64,000 bases of DNA from Arsukibacterium tuosuense. Its GTDB lineage: Bacteria; Pseudomonadota; Gammaproteobacteria; Steroidobacterales; GCA-2729495. Shown here one piece after another: positions 1 through 7,644 of this stretch. Where the stretch lies: assembly GCA_945872065.1 (NCBI GenBank), contig CAMBYH010000001.1, positions 62,001-126,000 on the forward strand. Reading direction: 5' to 3'. A program made the translations under genes and the position numbers. Under the pieces are notes generated by a model. The model searched no databases. It was not told where the DNA came from and worked only from the letters and a program-made list of their open reading frames with translations. Every line of letters begins with the position of its first letter. The first letter of the stretch is position 1.

Positions 1-1
1 C

Positions 2-493
2 TCACGACTCTGGCGCTCTGTGGCTACGGAGTTGTACGCGCAGGAGTTTCCCGGACTTGAGGTCGAGCACCTGCTGGTTGACGCTGCTGCCATGCACCTG
101 CTGTCCCGTGCGGCCGACTTTGACGTCATCGTCACCGAGAACATGTTCGGCGACATTCTGACGGACGAGGCGTCCATGCTCACCGGCTCCCTGGGAATGC
201 TGCCCTCGGCGGCGCTTGGCGATGGCAAGCGGGGCCTGTATGAGCCTATCCATGGCTCTGCCCCCGATATCGCGGGTCAGGGCAAAGCCAATCCCTGCGG
301 AACCATCCTCAGCGCCGCCATGCTGCTCCGCCATTCCCTGGGCCTGGAAGCGGAGGCCCAGCGCGTTGAGAACGCCGTGCTGTTTGCCATTGAGGCAGGC
401 CAGCGGACTGGCGATATCAGCTTGCCGGGGCACGCCCCTGTGAGTACCAGGACGATGGGCGACTCAATCCTGAGTCGCATTGCGGCCGGGTAG
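2..493 (+). CDS. leuB: 3-isopropylmalate dehydrogenase, C-terminal part (5' end cut by window)
   Basis: Catalyses NAD-dependent oxidative decarboxylation of 3-isopropylmalate in leucine biosynthesis. Only the last 163 residues lie in the window; the frame is open from base 2 with no start, so the gene begins upstream. Family landmarks are the SRLWR segment, [15 protein letters not shown] with the metal-binding aspartates, GSLGMLPSA, and the NAD-binding [19 protein letters not shown] stretch. The stop at 491-493 is followed by about 75 bases holding the promoter/operator of the next gene. The reading as LeuB rather than isocitrate or tartrate dehydrogenase rests on these motifs and the length after them. 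Confidence 0.93.
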   Translation, partial: SRLWRSVATELYAQEFPGLEVEHLLVDAAAMHLLSRAADFDVIVTENMFGDILTDEASMLTGSLGMLPSAALGDGKRGLYEPIHGSAPDIAGQGKANPCGTILSAAMLLRHSLGLEAEAQRVENAVLFAIEAGQRTGDISLPGHAPVSTRTMGDSILSRIAAG

Positions 494-567
494 CCGCCCG
501 CGCCGGACAGAATCGGCTTGGCCTGCGAGGTCCTGACCGCAGACTTGCCTTATTGGCCGCCCTGTAT

Positions 568-593
568 TAATGTAATAGCACGCTATTACATTA
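568..593. promoter_or_regulatory. 26-bp perfect palindrome, likely operator of the TrpR-like regulator and his operon
   Basis: Two 12-base arms (TAATGTAATAGC and its exact reverse complement) are separated by AC. The palindrome ends 8 bases before the ATG at 602. A possible sigma70 promoter, TTGCCT (545-550) - 17 bases - TAATGT (568-573), would place the -10 element inside the left arm, so a bound dimer would block transcription. Position and symmetry are seen directly; that it is the operator of the adjacent TrpR-family protein is inference. Confidence 0.75.
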
Positions 594-601
594 GAGCGCT
601 G

Positions 602-907
602 ATGAAAGAGCACCGGATTCTCGACCAGCACGACGAAGAAGCCGCGGAGCAATCCCTGTTCCGGGCCATTCTCAGCCTGCGCGATCAGGCCGAAGTCCGG
701 GCTTTCCTGGTCGACCTCTGTACCCCTGCGGAACTGCAGGCACTGAAAGACCGATGGCTGGTTGCAGAACTCCTCGACTGCGACCTGCCCTATCGACAGA
801 TCCACGACCGCACTGGTGTCAGCGTGACTACCATCGGCCGCGTGGCCCGTTACCTGAACAGTGGATCCGGTGGTTACAGCAAGGCGCTGCAACGCCGGCG
901 AAAGTAG
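602..907 (+). CDS. TrpR/YerC-family transcriptional regulator, probable his operon repressor
   Basis: A 101-residue all-helical DNA-binding protein of the TrpR/YerC family. The C-terminal half carries the family helix-turn-helix, seen as LPYRQIHDRTGVSVTTIGRV followed by ARYLNSGSGGY, close to the YerC type. The ATG at 602 gives normal family length; extending to 518 would run the protein through the palindrome and adds poorly conserved residues. hisG starts 6 bases after its stop, so it is the first gene of the his operon and probably represses it, likely in response to histidine or an intermediate. From memory, TrpR-family regulators precede the his operon in Xanthomonadales. The ligand is unknown. 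Confidence 0.85.
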   Translation: MKEHRILDQHDEEAAEQSLFRAILSLRDQAEVRAFLVDLCTPAELQALKDRWLVAELLDCDLPYRQIHDRTGVSVTTIGRVARYLNSGSGGYSKALQRRRK

Positions 908-913
908 ACCGAC

Positions 914-1816
914 ATGAGCGAAAAGACCGCCCGAATCAAGGTTGCCATCCAGAAGTCCGGAAGGCTCACCGAACAATCACTCGACCTCCTGCAGCGCTGT
1001 GGTCTGAAGTACACCAAGGGGCCAGACCAGCTCATCGCTTTTGGTGAGAATATGCCCGTAGATGTCCTGCTCGTGCGCGACGATGACATCCCGGGACTGG
1101 TTCGTGACGACGTCTGCGACCTGGGGATTGCGGGCCTGAACATTGTTGAGGAGAAGCGCCTGCACTTCCTCGAGCAGGAGCCCGTTGAACCGTTTCGCAT
1201 CATCCGCGCGCTCGACTATGGCCAGTGTCGTCTGGCCTTTGCATACCCGGATGGCAGTTCCCTTCGGACAGTGGCCGACCTTGGGGGGCGCAGGATTGCC
1301 ACCAGCTACCCCTCGATCGTGCGCGACTATCTCCGCAGGCAGAACCTCAGCGCCACGGTTGTCGAGTTCTCCGGGGCCGTCGAGATTGCGCCCAGCCTCG
1401 GCCGGGCCGACGTCATCTGCGATCTGGTATCCACTGGCGCCACCCTGGTAGCCAACAAGCTTCGGGAGGGTGAAACCATCCTCGAGAGTCGGGCCGTGAT
1501 TTTGCAAACCCCCGTCGAAGTACCACCGGAGAAAGCCGACTGGATCAACAGACTTCTGCAGCGCGTAGAGGGCGTGATGCAGGTGCGGGAAAGCAAGTAC
1601 ATCATGATGCATGCACCAAAGGCTGCTCTGGGGAAGATCACGGCCTTGCTGCCCGGCTCCGAAGCTCCCACGGTACTGCCCCTGGATGGACGAGACGACC
1701 TGGTGGCCGTGCACGTCGTATGCCGGGAGAACGTATTCTGGGAGACCCTTGAGAGCCTCAAGGCAGCCGGTGCCACGTCCCTGCTGGTCTTGCCGGTGGA
1801 AAAGATGCTCGCCTGA
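914..1816 (+). CDS. hisG: ATP phosphoribosyltransferase, long form
   Basis: First step of histidine synthesis: condenses ATP with PRPP to phosphoribosyl-ATP. At 300 residues this is the long, hexameric, feedback-inhibited form, which needs no HisZ. The N-terminal catalytic core begins with RIKVAIQKSGRL and holds the PRPP-binding segment DVICDLVSTGATLVANKL near residues 165-182. The last 70-75 residues form the ACT-like regulatory domain, ending LLVLPVEKML. Starts 6 bases after the regulator; its TGA overlaps the hisD ATG by one base. Confidence 0.97.
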   Translation: MSEKTARIKVAIQKSGRLTEQSLDLLQRCGLKYTKGPDQLIAFGENMPVDVLLVRDDDIPGLVRDDVCDLGIAGLNIVEEKRLHFLEQEPVEPFRIIRALDYGQCRLAFAYPDGSSLRTVADLGGRRIATSYPSIVRDYLRRQNLSATVVEFSGAVEIAPSLGRADVICDLVSTGATLVANKLREGETILESRAVILQTPVEVPPEKADWINRLLQRVEGVMQVRESKYIMMHAPKAALGKITALLPGSEAPTVLPLDGRDDLVAVHVVCRENVFWETLESLKAAGATSLLVLPVEKMLA

Positions 1817-3129
1817 TGCGCATGAGACTCTGCATGTGGTCCAGCCTGGACGCACCCGCCCGTAAAGCGGTGCTCCGGCGTCCGGTCCTTGGCCTGAACC
1901 GGGATCTCGACGGTAGAGTGCGCAGCATCATTGCGGACGTAAGGCGCGATGGTGATGCGGCTCTGATCCGCCTCGCTCGCGAACTCGATGGGGCTGATCT
2001 CACGGCATTGCGCGTGTCTGAGGATGAGGCCGCATTGGCTGAGAAGGGCCTGGCGGCGGAAGCCCGCACCGCCATTGACAGCGCAATTACCAACGTCCGG
2101 CGCTTTCATGAAGCTCAGGTCGCTCCCCCGCTTCGCGTAGAGACCGCCCCGGGTGTCGTCTGTGAGCGCATCAGCAAACCGCTGGATGCGGTGGGTCTGT
2201 ATGTGCCTGCGGGAACCGCTCCACTCCCGTCAACGGCCATCATGCTAGGCGTCCCATCCGCGATTGCGGGCTGTCCGGTCCGTGTACTCTGCACCCCGCC
2301 ACGCCCGGACGGGCTGGCAGATCCCGCCGTGGTCGTCGCAGCCCGGGCCTGCGGCGTACGGGATATCTTCAAGGTTGGTGGCGCCCAGGCGATCGCGGCC
2401 ATGGCTTACGGCACGGCATCCATCACCAAGGTGGCAAAGATCTTTGGCCCCGGTAATGCCTGGGTCACGGCAGCCAAGACGGTGGTCGCAGGCGATCCAG
2501 AAGGTGCCGCGCTGGACATGCCGGCAGGGCCTTCGGAGGTTATGGTGGTGGCCGACCGGTTGGCTGATGCCCGGTTCGTTGCCCTGGATCTCCTGTCGCA
2601 GGCGGAGCACGGACCTGACTCCCATGTTGTTCTGGTGACGCCGGACGAGGCGCTCGTGGCCAGGGTTGAAGCTGAGATGGAAACAGCGCTGCAGTCGCTC
2701 CCCCGACGGGTAATCATCGAGGCCGCACTCCGCCACAGTGTCGCGGTTATCGTCTCGGACCTTGACGAAGCAATCGCCGTCGCGAACGAGTACGCGCCGG
2801 AGCATCTCATTCTGCAGGTAGCGGAACCCCGGAACCTTGCGGCCAACGTGAGCACTGCTGGTTCAGTCTTCCTTGGCCGGTGGACACCGGAGTCTGTTGG
2901 TGACTATTGCAGCGGCACTAACCATGTTCTGCCAACCTACGGCTATGCCCGAGCGTACAGCGGCTTGTCAGTTGCCGATTTTCAACGCCGAATGACCCTT
3001 CAGGAAGTGACGCTGTCAGGGCTGCGCGGCCTTGCGCCTACCGTACTGACCCTGGCCGGCCTCGAGGGGCTCGATGCACACGCGCGGGCGGTGAGTATTC
3101 GGCTTGAGGCGGCGGACACCAGGCCATGA
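1816..3129 (+). CDS. hisD: histidinol dehydrogenase
   Basis: Zinc enzyme that makes the final two NAD-dependent oxidations of L-histidinol to L-histidine. 437 residues, normal length. Seen: the GLYVPAGTAPLPSTAIM segment, KIFGPGNAWVTAAK in the NAD-binding region, DMPAGPSEVMVV, LLSQAEHG containing the zinc-ligand Gln and His, and ANEYAPEHLIL with the catalytic Glu-His. Overlaps hisG by 1 base (TGATG) and hisC by 4 (ATGA), so translation is probably coupled along the operon. Confidence 0.97.
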   Translation: MRMRLCMWSSLDAPARKAVLRRPVLGLNRDLDGRVRSIIADVRRDGDAALIRLARELDGADLTALRVSEDEAALAEKGLAAEARTAIDSAITNVRRFHEAQVAPPLRVETAPGVVCERISKPLDAVGLYVPAGTAPLPSTAIMLGVPSAIAGCPVRVLCTPPRPDGLADPAVVVAARACGVRDIFKVGGAQAIAAMAYGTASITKVAKIFGPGNAWVTAAKTVVAGDPEGAALDMPAGPSEVMVVADRLADARFVALDLLSQAEHGPDSHVVLVTPDEALVARVEAEMETALQSLPRRVIIEAALRHSVAVIVSDLDEAIAVANEYAPEHLILQVAEPRNLAANVSTAGSVFLGRWTPESVGDYCSGTNHVLPTYGYARAYSGLSVADFQRRMTLQEVTLSGLRGLAPTVLTLAGLEGLDAHARAVSIRLEAADTRP

Positions 3130-4184
3130 GTAGTGCTGTAAATCTTCTCCGTCCGGAGATCCGCGAACTTACACCTTACCGGGCAGCTGACTACGTGGGC
3201 GGCCTGATCCGGTTGAACGCCAACGAAACGCCCTGGCGTCCACCCGGCGACGACAGCCGCGACGGCCTTAATCGCTACCCCGAGCCGCGCCCTGCAGAAC
3301 TTGCCCGGCGCCTGACGGACTTTTATGGCTTAGAGCAGGGGCAACTACTGGTGACACGTGGCTCCAGCGAAGCGATCGATGTGCTGATCCGAGGGTTCTG
3401 CCGGGCAGGACTGGATAGCATCGTTATCTGCCCACCAACGTTCGGCATGTACGAAGTCTACGCGCGGATCCAGGGCGCCGGCGTTGTGCAGGTGCCACTG
3501 GAGCGGGCAGCCGGCTACGGCCTTCCTGTCGATGAAATCCTGCGCCAGTGGCTGCCCGCCACCAAGCTTGTGTTTGTCTGCTCACCAAACAATCCGACGG
3601 GCAATCAGATTCCAGATGCTGAAGTTGATCGCCTGTGTGCCGGCCTTGTCGGTCGAGGTGTGGTGGTACTCGATGCTGCCTACCAGGAGTTTGCAGAGAC
3701 GGATCCCATGCGCGAACTACTGGCGAGGCATGACAATCTCGTTGTGTTGCGTACGCTGTCGAAGGCACTCAGTTTGGCCGGAGTCCGTTGTGGAGTGCTC
3801 ATCGGACAAAACGAACTGGTAGACCTGCTCGGCCGGGTTCTGCCTCCCTACTGCTTTCCGACCACCGGTCAGGACGCTGTCCTGCGTTCTCTGGTCCCGG
3901 AGGCCCGGCAGGAACTCGCCAACCGTCGCGCCCGTATCATCACCGAGCGTGAGCGACTGATGGCCGCGCTCCCGGGAATGCCTGGCATAAAGAGAGTGTG
4001 GCCCAGCGCCGCAAACTTTATCCTGATCGAGTCGGTAGATGCCCCGGCACTTGTGGCCCGGGCACGCTCAGCCCGCATACTGCTGCGGGATTTCAGCTGG
4101 GACCCCCTGCTCCCGGGCTGCGTAAGGATCACCGTGGGCTCCCCCGATGAAAATGACCAGCTTCTTGAAACACTGAGGACCTGA
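3126..4184 (+). CDS. hisC: histidinol-phosphate aminotransferase
   Basis: PLP enzyme converting imidazole acetol phosphate and glutamate to histidinol phosphate. 352 residues, class I/II aminotransferase fold. Seen: LNANETPW near the N-terminus, CSPNNPTGN, VVLDAAYQEF with the PLP-contacting Asp and Tyr, and LRTLSKALSLAGVRCG with the PLP lysine. It overlaps hisD by 4 bases and hisB by 1. A second HisC-type gene is at 33650-34789; its location among aromatic genes suggests that this copy is the dedicated histidine enzyme. Confidence 0.95.
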   Translation: MSSAVNLLRPEIRELTPYRAADYVGGLIRLNANETPWRPPGDDSRDGLNRYPEPRPAELARRLTDFYGLEQGQLLVTRGSSEAIDVLIRGFCRAGLDSIVICPPTFGMYEVYARIQGAGVVQVPLERAAGYGLPVDEILRQWLPATKLVFVCSPNNPTGNQIPDAEVDRLCAGLVGRGVVVLDAAYQEFAETDPMRELLARHDNLVVLRTLSKALSLAGVRCGVLIGQNELVDLLGRVLPPYCFPTTGQDAVLRSLVPEARQELANRRARIITERERLMAALPGMPGIKRVWPSAANFILIESVDAPALVARARSARILLRDFSWDPLLPGCVRITVGSPDENDQLLETLRT

Positions 4185-5257
4185 TGGCCATTACCCGCAA
4201 GATCGCCTTTCTTGACCGGGACGGGACCCTGATTCTCGAGCCGGATGACGAGCAGGTGGACCGCCTCGACAAAGTGGCCCTGGTTCCGGGCGTTATCCCC
4301 GCCCTTCTGCGACTGCGCGACTCAGGCTATGAGTTCGTCATGGTGACCAATCAGGACGGGCTTGGTACAGGATCGTTCCCCACCGAGTCGTTTCAGCAGG
4401 TCCAGGACTTCGTCACGACCCTGTTTAAGTCCCAGGGCATCGAGTTTTCCCGGGTCTTTATCTGTCCCCACCGACCAGCGGACGGCTGCTCCTGCCGCAA
4501 GCCAAGTCCCGGTCATCTGGGAGATTTCCTGCGCACCGTAGCCATGGACCAGGAGACCAGCTTTGTCGCAGGTGATCGTGCTACCGATCTGGAGTTCGCC
4601 CGCAACATTGGGGTCCAGGGATTTCTGGTAGAGCCCGCCAAGCCCGGGTCCTGGGACCGGATTGCCCATTCCGTCGTCGACAGGCCGCGTACAGCCGCCG
4701 TGCAGCGCCGGACCCGGGAGACCAACATCTCCGTGGTGGTCGACCTGGATGCAGAGCTTCCCGTCCGTATCCGGACCGGAATCGGCTTTTTTGATCACAT
4801 GCTTGAGCAGATCGCCAAGCATGGTGGTTTCTCCCTGGACATAGACTGTGCGGGCGATCTGCAGGTTGATGAGCACCACACGGTTGAAGACGTCGCTCTG
4901 GCTCTGGGTGAAGCTCTTCGCACTGCACTGGGTGACAAGCGCGGGATCAACCGATTCGGCTTCCTCCTGCCCATGGACGAAACCGAGGCACAGATAAGCC
5001 TTGACTTGTCCGGTCGAGCCTATCTGGTCTTCAGCGGGACATTTCCACGCGCGGAAGTCGGTCAGTTGCCGACCGAACTCGTGCCCCACTTCTTCCGCTC
5101 GGTGGCCGACAGCCTCGGTGCCAACCTGCACATCACAGTTCGTGGGGAAAACACCCATCACATGGTCGAGGCGTGCTTCAAGGGCTTCGGGCGCACGCTC
5201 CGACAGGCCATCGCAAAGGCCGGGAGTTCCATGCCCAGCACCAAGGGCACCCTGTGA
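4184..5257 (+). CDS. hisB: bifunctional histidinol-phosphatase / imidazoleglycerol-phosphate dehydratase
   Basis: Carries two pathway steps in one chain of 357 residues. Residues 1 to about 165 form a HAD phosphatase with FLDRDGTLI nucleophile motif, the zinc-loop cysteines in CPHRPADGCSCRKP and the late GDRATDLEFA motif. Residues from about 168 form the manganese-dependent IGP dehydratase, with FFDHML, the DEHHTVEDVALALGEAL metal motif and FFRSVADSLGANLHI. The fusion is characteristic of many gammaproteobacteria. hisH begins within its stop codon (GTGA). Confidence 0.97.
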   Translation: MAITRKIAFLDRDGTLILEPDDEQVDRLDKVALVPGVIPALLRLRDSGYEFVMVTNQDGLGTGSFPTESFQQVQDFVTTLFKSQGIEFSRVFICPHRPADGCSCRKPSPGHLGDFLRTVAMDQETSFVAGDRATDLEFARNIGVQGFLVEPAKPGSWDRIAHSVVDRPRTAAVQRRTRETNISVVVDLDAELPVRIRTGIGFFDHMLEQIAKHGGFSLDIDCAGDLQVDEHHTVEDVALALGEALRTALGDKRGINRFGFLLPMDETEAQISLDLSGRAYLVFSGTFPRAEVGQLPTELVPHFFRSVADSLGANLHITVRGENTHHMVEACFKGFGRTLRQAIAKAGSSMPSTKGTL

Positions 5258-5862
5258 CGCAAAGGCAGGCAAGAGTAGCCATTATCGATGGCGGTGGCGC
5301 CAATATTGCGTCCCTGCAGTTTGCTCTGGCCCGCCTGGGGGTTGCTGGTGAGCTAACCGTAGACCCCGACGTGATTCGCTCCGCAACCCACGTCATCCTC
5401 CCTGGAGTGGGCGCTGCGCGGTCTGCGATGGCGCGTTTGCGGCAAAAGGGACTTTCCAGCCTGATTCCACAGCTGACGCAGCCGGTGCTCGGTATCTGCC
5501 TGGGTCTGCAGCTGCTTTATGAAACATCTGAGGAAGATGACGTGGACTGTCTCGGGGTTCTGGAAGGTGGGATCCGGCGCTTTGCTGCGGCTCCAGGCCG
5601 CCCTGTGCCGCACATGGGCTGGAACCAGGTGATGCCAGTGAGGAGCAGTCCGTTGCTCGCCGGCGTACCGGACAACAGTTACTTCTATTTCGTCCACAGC
5701 TATGCGGCCGGGATTTCCCCGGTGACAACGGGCAGCACCGAGTACGGTTGGCAGTTTTCCGCGGTTGTGGAATCCCGCAATTTTCTTGCTACCCAGTTTC
5801 ACCCGGAGCGCTCAGGCCCGCTCGGCGCCCGGGTGCTGGGCAACTTCCTGGCGTGCTCGTGA
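5254..5862 (+). CDS. hisH: imidazole glycerol phosphate synthase, glutaminase subunit
   Basis: Class I glutamine amidotransferase that hydrolyses glutamine and channels ammonia to HisF. 202 residues when started at GTG 5254, which overlaps the hisB stop by 4 bases and puts the conserved VAIIDGGGANI near the N-terminus as in the family. Seen: LPGVGAA oxyanion strand, GICLGLQLL with nucleophile Cys, PHMGWNQV, and ATQFHPERSG with catalytic His and Glu. An upstream start would extend into hisB without homology. Partner of hisF two genes downstream. Confidence 0.95.
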   Translation: MTQRQARVAIIDGGGANIASLQFALARLGVAGELTVDPDVIRSATHVILPGVGAARSAMARLRQKGLSSLIPQLTQPVLGICLGLQLLYETSEEDDVDCLGVLEGGIRRFAAAPGRPVPHMGWNQVMPVRSSPLLAGVPDNSYFYFVHSYAAGISPVTTGSTEYGWQFSAVVESRNFLATQFHPERSGPLGARVLGNFLACS

Positions 5863-5864
5863 CG

Positions 5865-6605
5865 ATGGAAGTCATACCGGCAATCGATCTGTTGAACCGG
5901 CAGTGTGTTCGTCTGTATCAGGGGGATTTTTCCCAAGTGACGGTGTACTCAACAGATCCGCTCGAGCTGGCCCGCCGTTACAGGGATGCCGGGCTCCATC
6001 GCCTGCATGTAGTAGACCTGGACGGTGCCCGGACCGGCAGTCCCCAGAATATGGAACTCATCACGGCCATGGCCAGCCAGGTGGGAGTCGCGGTTCAGGC
6101 TGGCGGCGGCCTGAGAGACATTGACCGGGCCCTGGCCCTTCGCGCTGCCGGTGCAGACCGGGTGGTGGTGGGCTCGGTAGCCGCCGAGGCCCCTGACACG
6201 GCTTTGGAATGGCTCGACCGGCTGGGTCCGGAACACCTGGTACTGGCCTTTGATGTTCGGGTTACCCAGAACGAGGATCCCACCGTGCTGACGCGGGGCT
6301 GGGTCAAGGACAGCGGGAGTAGCCTCTGGTCACTTCTGGAGAAGTTCTGTGCGCGGGGCGCCCGGCACTTCCTGTGCACGGATATTGCCCAGGATGGCAC
6401 TCTCGCGGGCCCCAACCTGGATCTGTATCGCGAGTGCAGCCGGCGCTTTCCCGCCGCCGCTGTCATTGCCTCCGGAGGCGTCGGCTCGCTGGCAGACCTG
6501 CAGCAGCTGGCCGTCACCGGGGCGGCTGCGGTGGTCACGGGGAAGGCCCTGCTGGACGGGCGACTGACCCTCGAGGAGATCAGGTCATTCTCGCGCGCCG
6601 CATAA
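5865..6605 (+). CDS. hisA: phosphoribosylformimino-5-aminoimidazole carboxamide ribotide isomerase
   Basis: TIM-barrel Amadori isomerase (ProFAR to PRFAR). 246 residues from the ATG at 5865, which gives the standard N-terminus [10 protein letters not shown]; a GTG two codons earlier (5859, overlapping the hisH stop) is a possible alternative. Seen: VIPAIDL with the catalytic Asp, [18 protein letters not shown] and the C-terminal ASGGVGSL phosphate-binding loop. Its last 19 bases overlap the proposed start of hisF. Confidence 0.95.
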   Translation: MEVIPAIDLLNRQCVRLYQGDFSQVTVYSTDPLELARRYRDAGLHRLHVVDLDGARTGSPQNMELITAMASQVGVAVQAGGGLRDIDRALALRAAGADRVVVGSVAAEAPDTALEWLDRLGPEHLVLAFDVRVTQNEDPTVLTRGWVKDSGSSLWSLLEKFCARGARHFLCTDIAQDGTLAGPNLDLYRECSRRFPAAAVIASGGVGSLADLQQLAVTGAAAVVTGKALLDGRLTLEEIRSFSRAA

Positions 6606-7354
6606 TTCCGTGTCTCGATGTCCGCGATGGCCAGGTGGTCAAGGGTATCCAGTTTCGCAATCATGAGGTCGTTGGCGGCATCGTCGAGCTGGCGACACGC
6701 TACCGTGACGAAGGTGCGGATGAGCTGGTCTTCTACGACATAACGGCCAGTCCCGAGGAGAGATCGGTAGATCGGCGCTGGATCAGCCGCGTGGCTGAGG
6801 TGCTTGATATTCCCTTCTGCGTGGCTGGCGGAATTCGCAGTGTTGCCGATGCCGAGGAGGTCCTGCGCAATGGCGCAGACAAGATCTCCATCAACAGCCC
6901 GGCGCTGGCCAATCCGGGTCTGATAACGGACCTGGCTCGACGCTTTGGGTCCCAGTGCGTTGTGGTGGGGGTGGACAGCCGGGAGGAAGGTGGCACCTAC
7001 AAGGTCTATCGGAACACCGGTGACGCGGCCAAAACAGCCTATGCCGGGCTGGCGACAGAAGCCTGGATCGTGGAAGCCCAGGAGCGAGGTGCCGGAGAGA
7101 TAGTCCTGAACTGCATGAATCAGGATGGCGTTCGCGGCGGCTATGACCTTCACCAGCTCCGGAAGATCCGGGCTGTCACGTCGGTGCCCCTGATTGCCTC
7201 CGGCGGAGCGGGAAAAATGGAGGACTTCGCAGCGGTGTTCTCGGACGCAGGGGTAGATGGTGCGTTAGCTGCCAGCGTGTTTCATCGGGGACTAATCAAC
7301 ATCGGCTCACTAAAGGAATTCCTGCGGATCGCAGGCGTTGAGGTACGGTCATGA
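6587..7354 (+). CDS. hisF: imidazole glycerol phosphate synthase, cyclase subunit (proposed ATT start)
   Basis: Forms imidazole glycerol phosphate and AICAR from PRFAR with ammonia from HisH. TIM barrel of 255 residues. The family N-terminus is [13 protein letters not shown]; here the codon at the Met position is ATT (6587-6589), read before [11 protein letters not shown]. No ATG, GTG or TTG is near: the closest in-frame ATG (6374) would add 71 unrelated residues across hisA. A GGAG sits 8 bases before the ATT. Seen: IPCLDVRDG with catalytic Asp, [18 protein letters not shown] with the second catalytic Asp, [11 protein letters not shown]. Overlaps hisE by 4 bases. Confidence 0.93.
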   Translation: MLARRIIPCLDVRDGQVVKGIQFRNHEVVGGIVELATRYRDEGADELVFYDITASPEERSVDRRWISRVAEVLDIPFCVAGGIRSVADAEEVLRNGADKISINSPALANPGLITDLARRFGSQCVVVGVDSREEGGTYKVYRNTGDAAKTAYAGLATEAWIVEAQERGAGEIVLNCMNQDGVRGGYDLHQLRKIRAVTSVPLIASGGAGKMEDFAAVFSDAGVDGALAASVFHRGLINIGSLKEFLRIAGVEVRS

Positions 7355-7644
7355 CTACTGACTTCTCGTTTCTTGGACAACTGGAGCAGGTGATTGCCCA
7401 GCGATGTAACGCGCCAGCTGACGCCAGCTACACCGCGTCGCTACTCGCGTCCGGACCACAGAGAATCGCCCAGAAAGTGGGCGAGGAAGGCGTCGAACTG
7501 GCTCTGGCAGGCGTCGGCAGCGACCGGTCACGAGTTGTAGCCGAAACTGCAGATCTCATCTACCACGTGCTGGTGCTTCTGGCGGCCCACAAGATTGGCC
7601 TTCAGGAAGTGGTCGAGGAACTGAAGCGGCGTCACCAGGTCTAG
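7351..7644 (+). CDS. hisE: phosphoribosyl-ATP pyrophosphatase, stand-alone
   Basis: Hydrolyses phosphoribosyl-ATP to phosphoribosyl-AMP, step two of histidine synthesis. The 97 residues contain the MazG-like helical core with [13 protein letters not shown] and [13 protein letters not shown] metal-binding helices. Many gammaproteobacteria carry a HisI-HisE fusion at this spot; here the HisI cyclohydrolase half is missing, and no HisI-like sequence was seen elsewhere in the window. The stop TAG lies inside a CTAG shared with the stop of the convergent lysC-lysA gene. Confidence 0.93.
   Translation: MTTDFSFLGQLEQVIAQRCNAPADASYTASLLASGPQRIAQKVGEEGVELALAGVGSDRSRVVAETADLIYHVLVLLAAHKIGLQEVVEELKRRHQV

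Noticed and set aside
4322-5272. Long open frame of 316 codons antisense to hisB
   Set aside because: It is the complement of a well-conserved gene, has no recognised motif and no ribosome binding site; high GC makes such open frames common here.
6374-6586. Upstream ATG for hisF at 6374
   Set aside because: It would place 71 Arg/Gly-rich residues of the hisA shadow frame before the conserved HisF start; no family member has such an extension.
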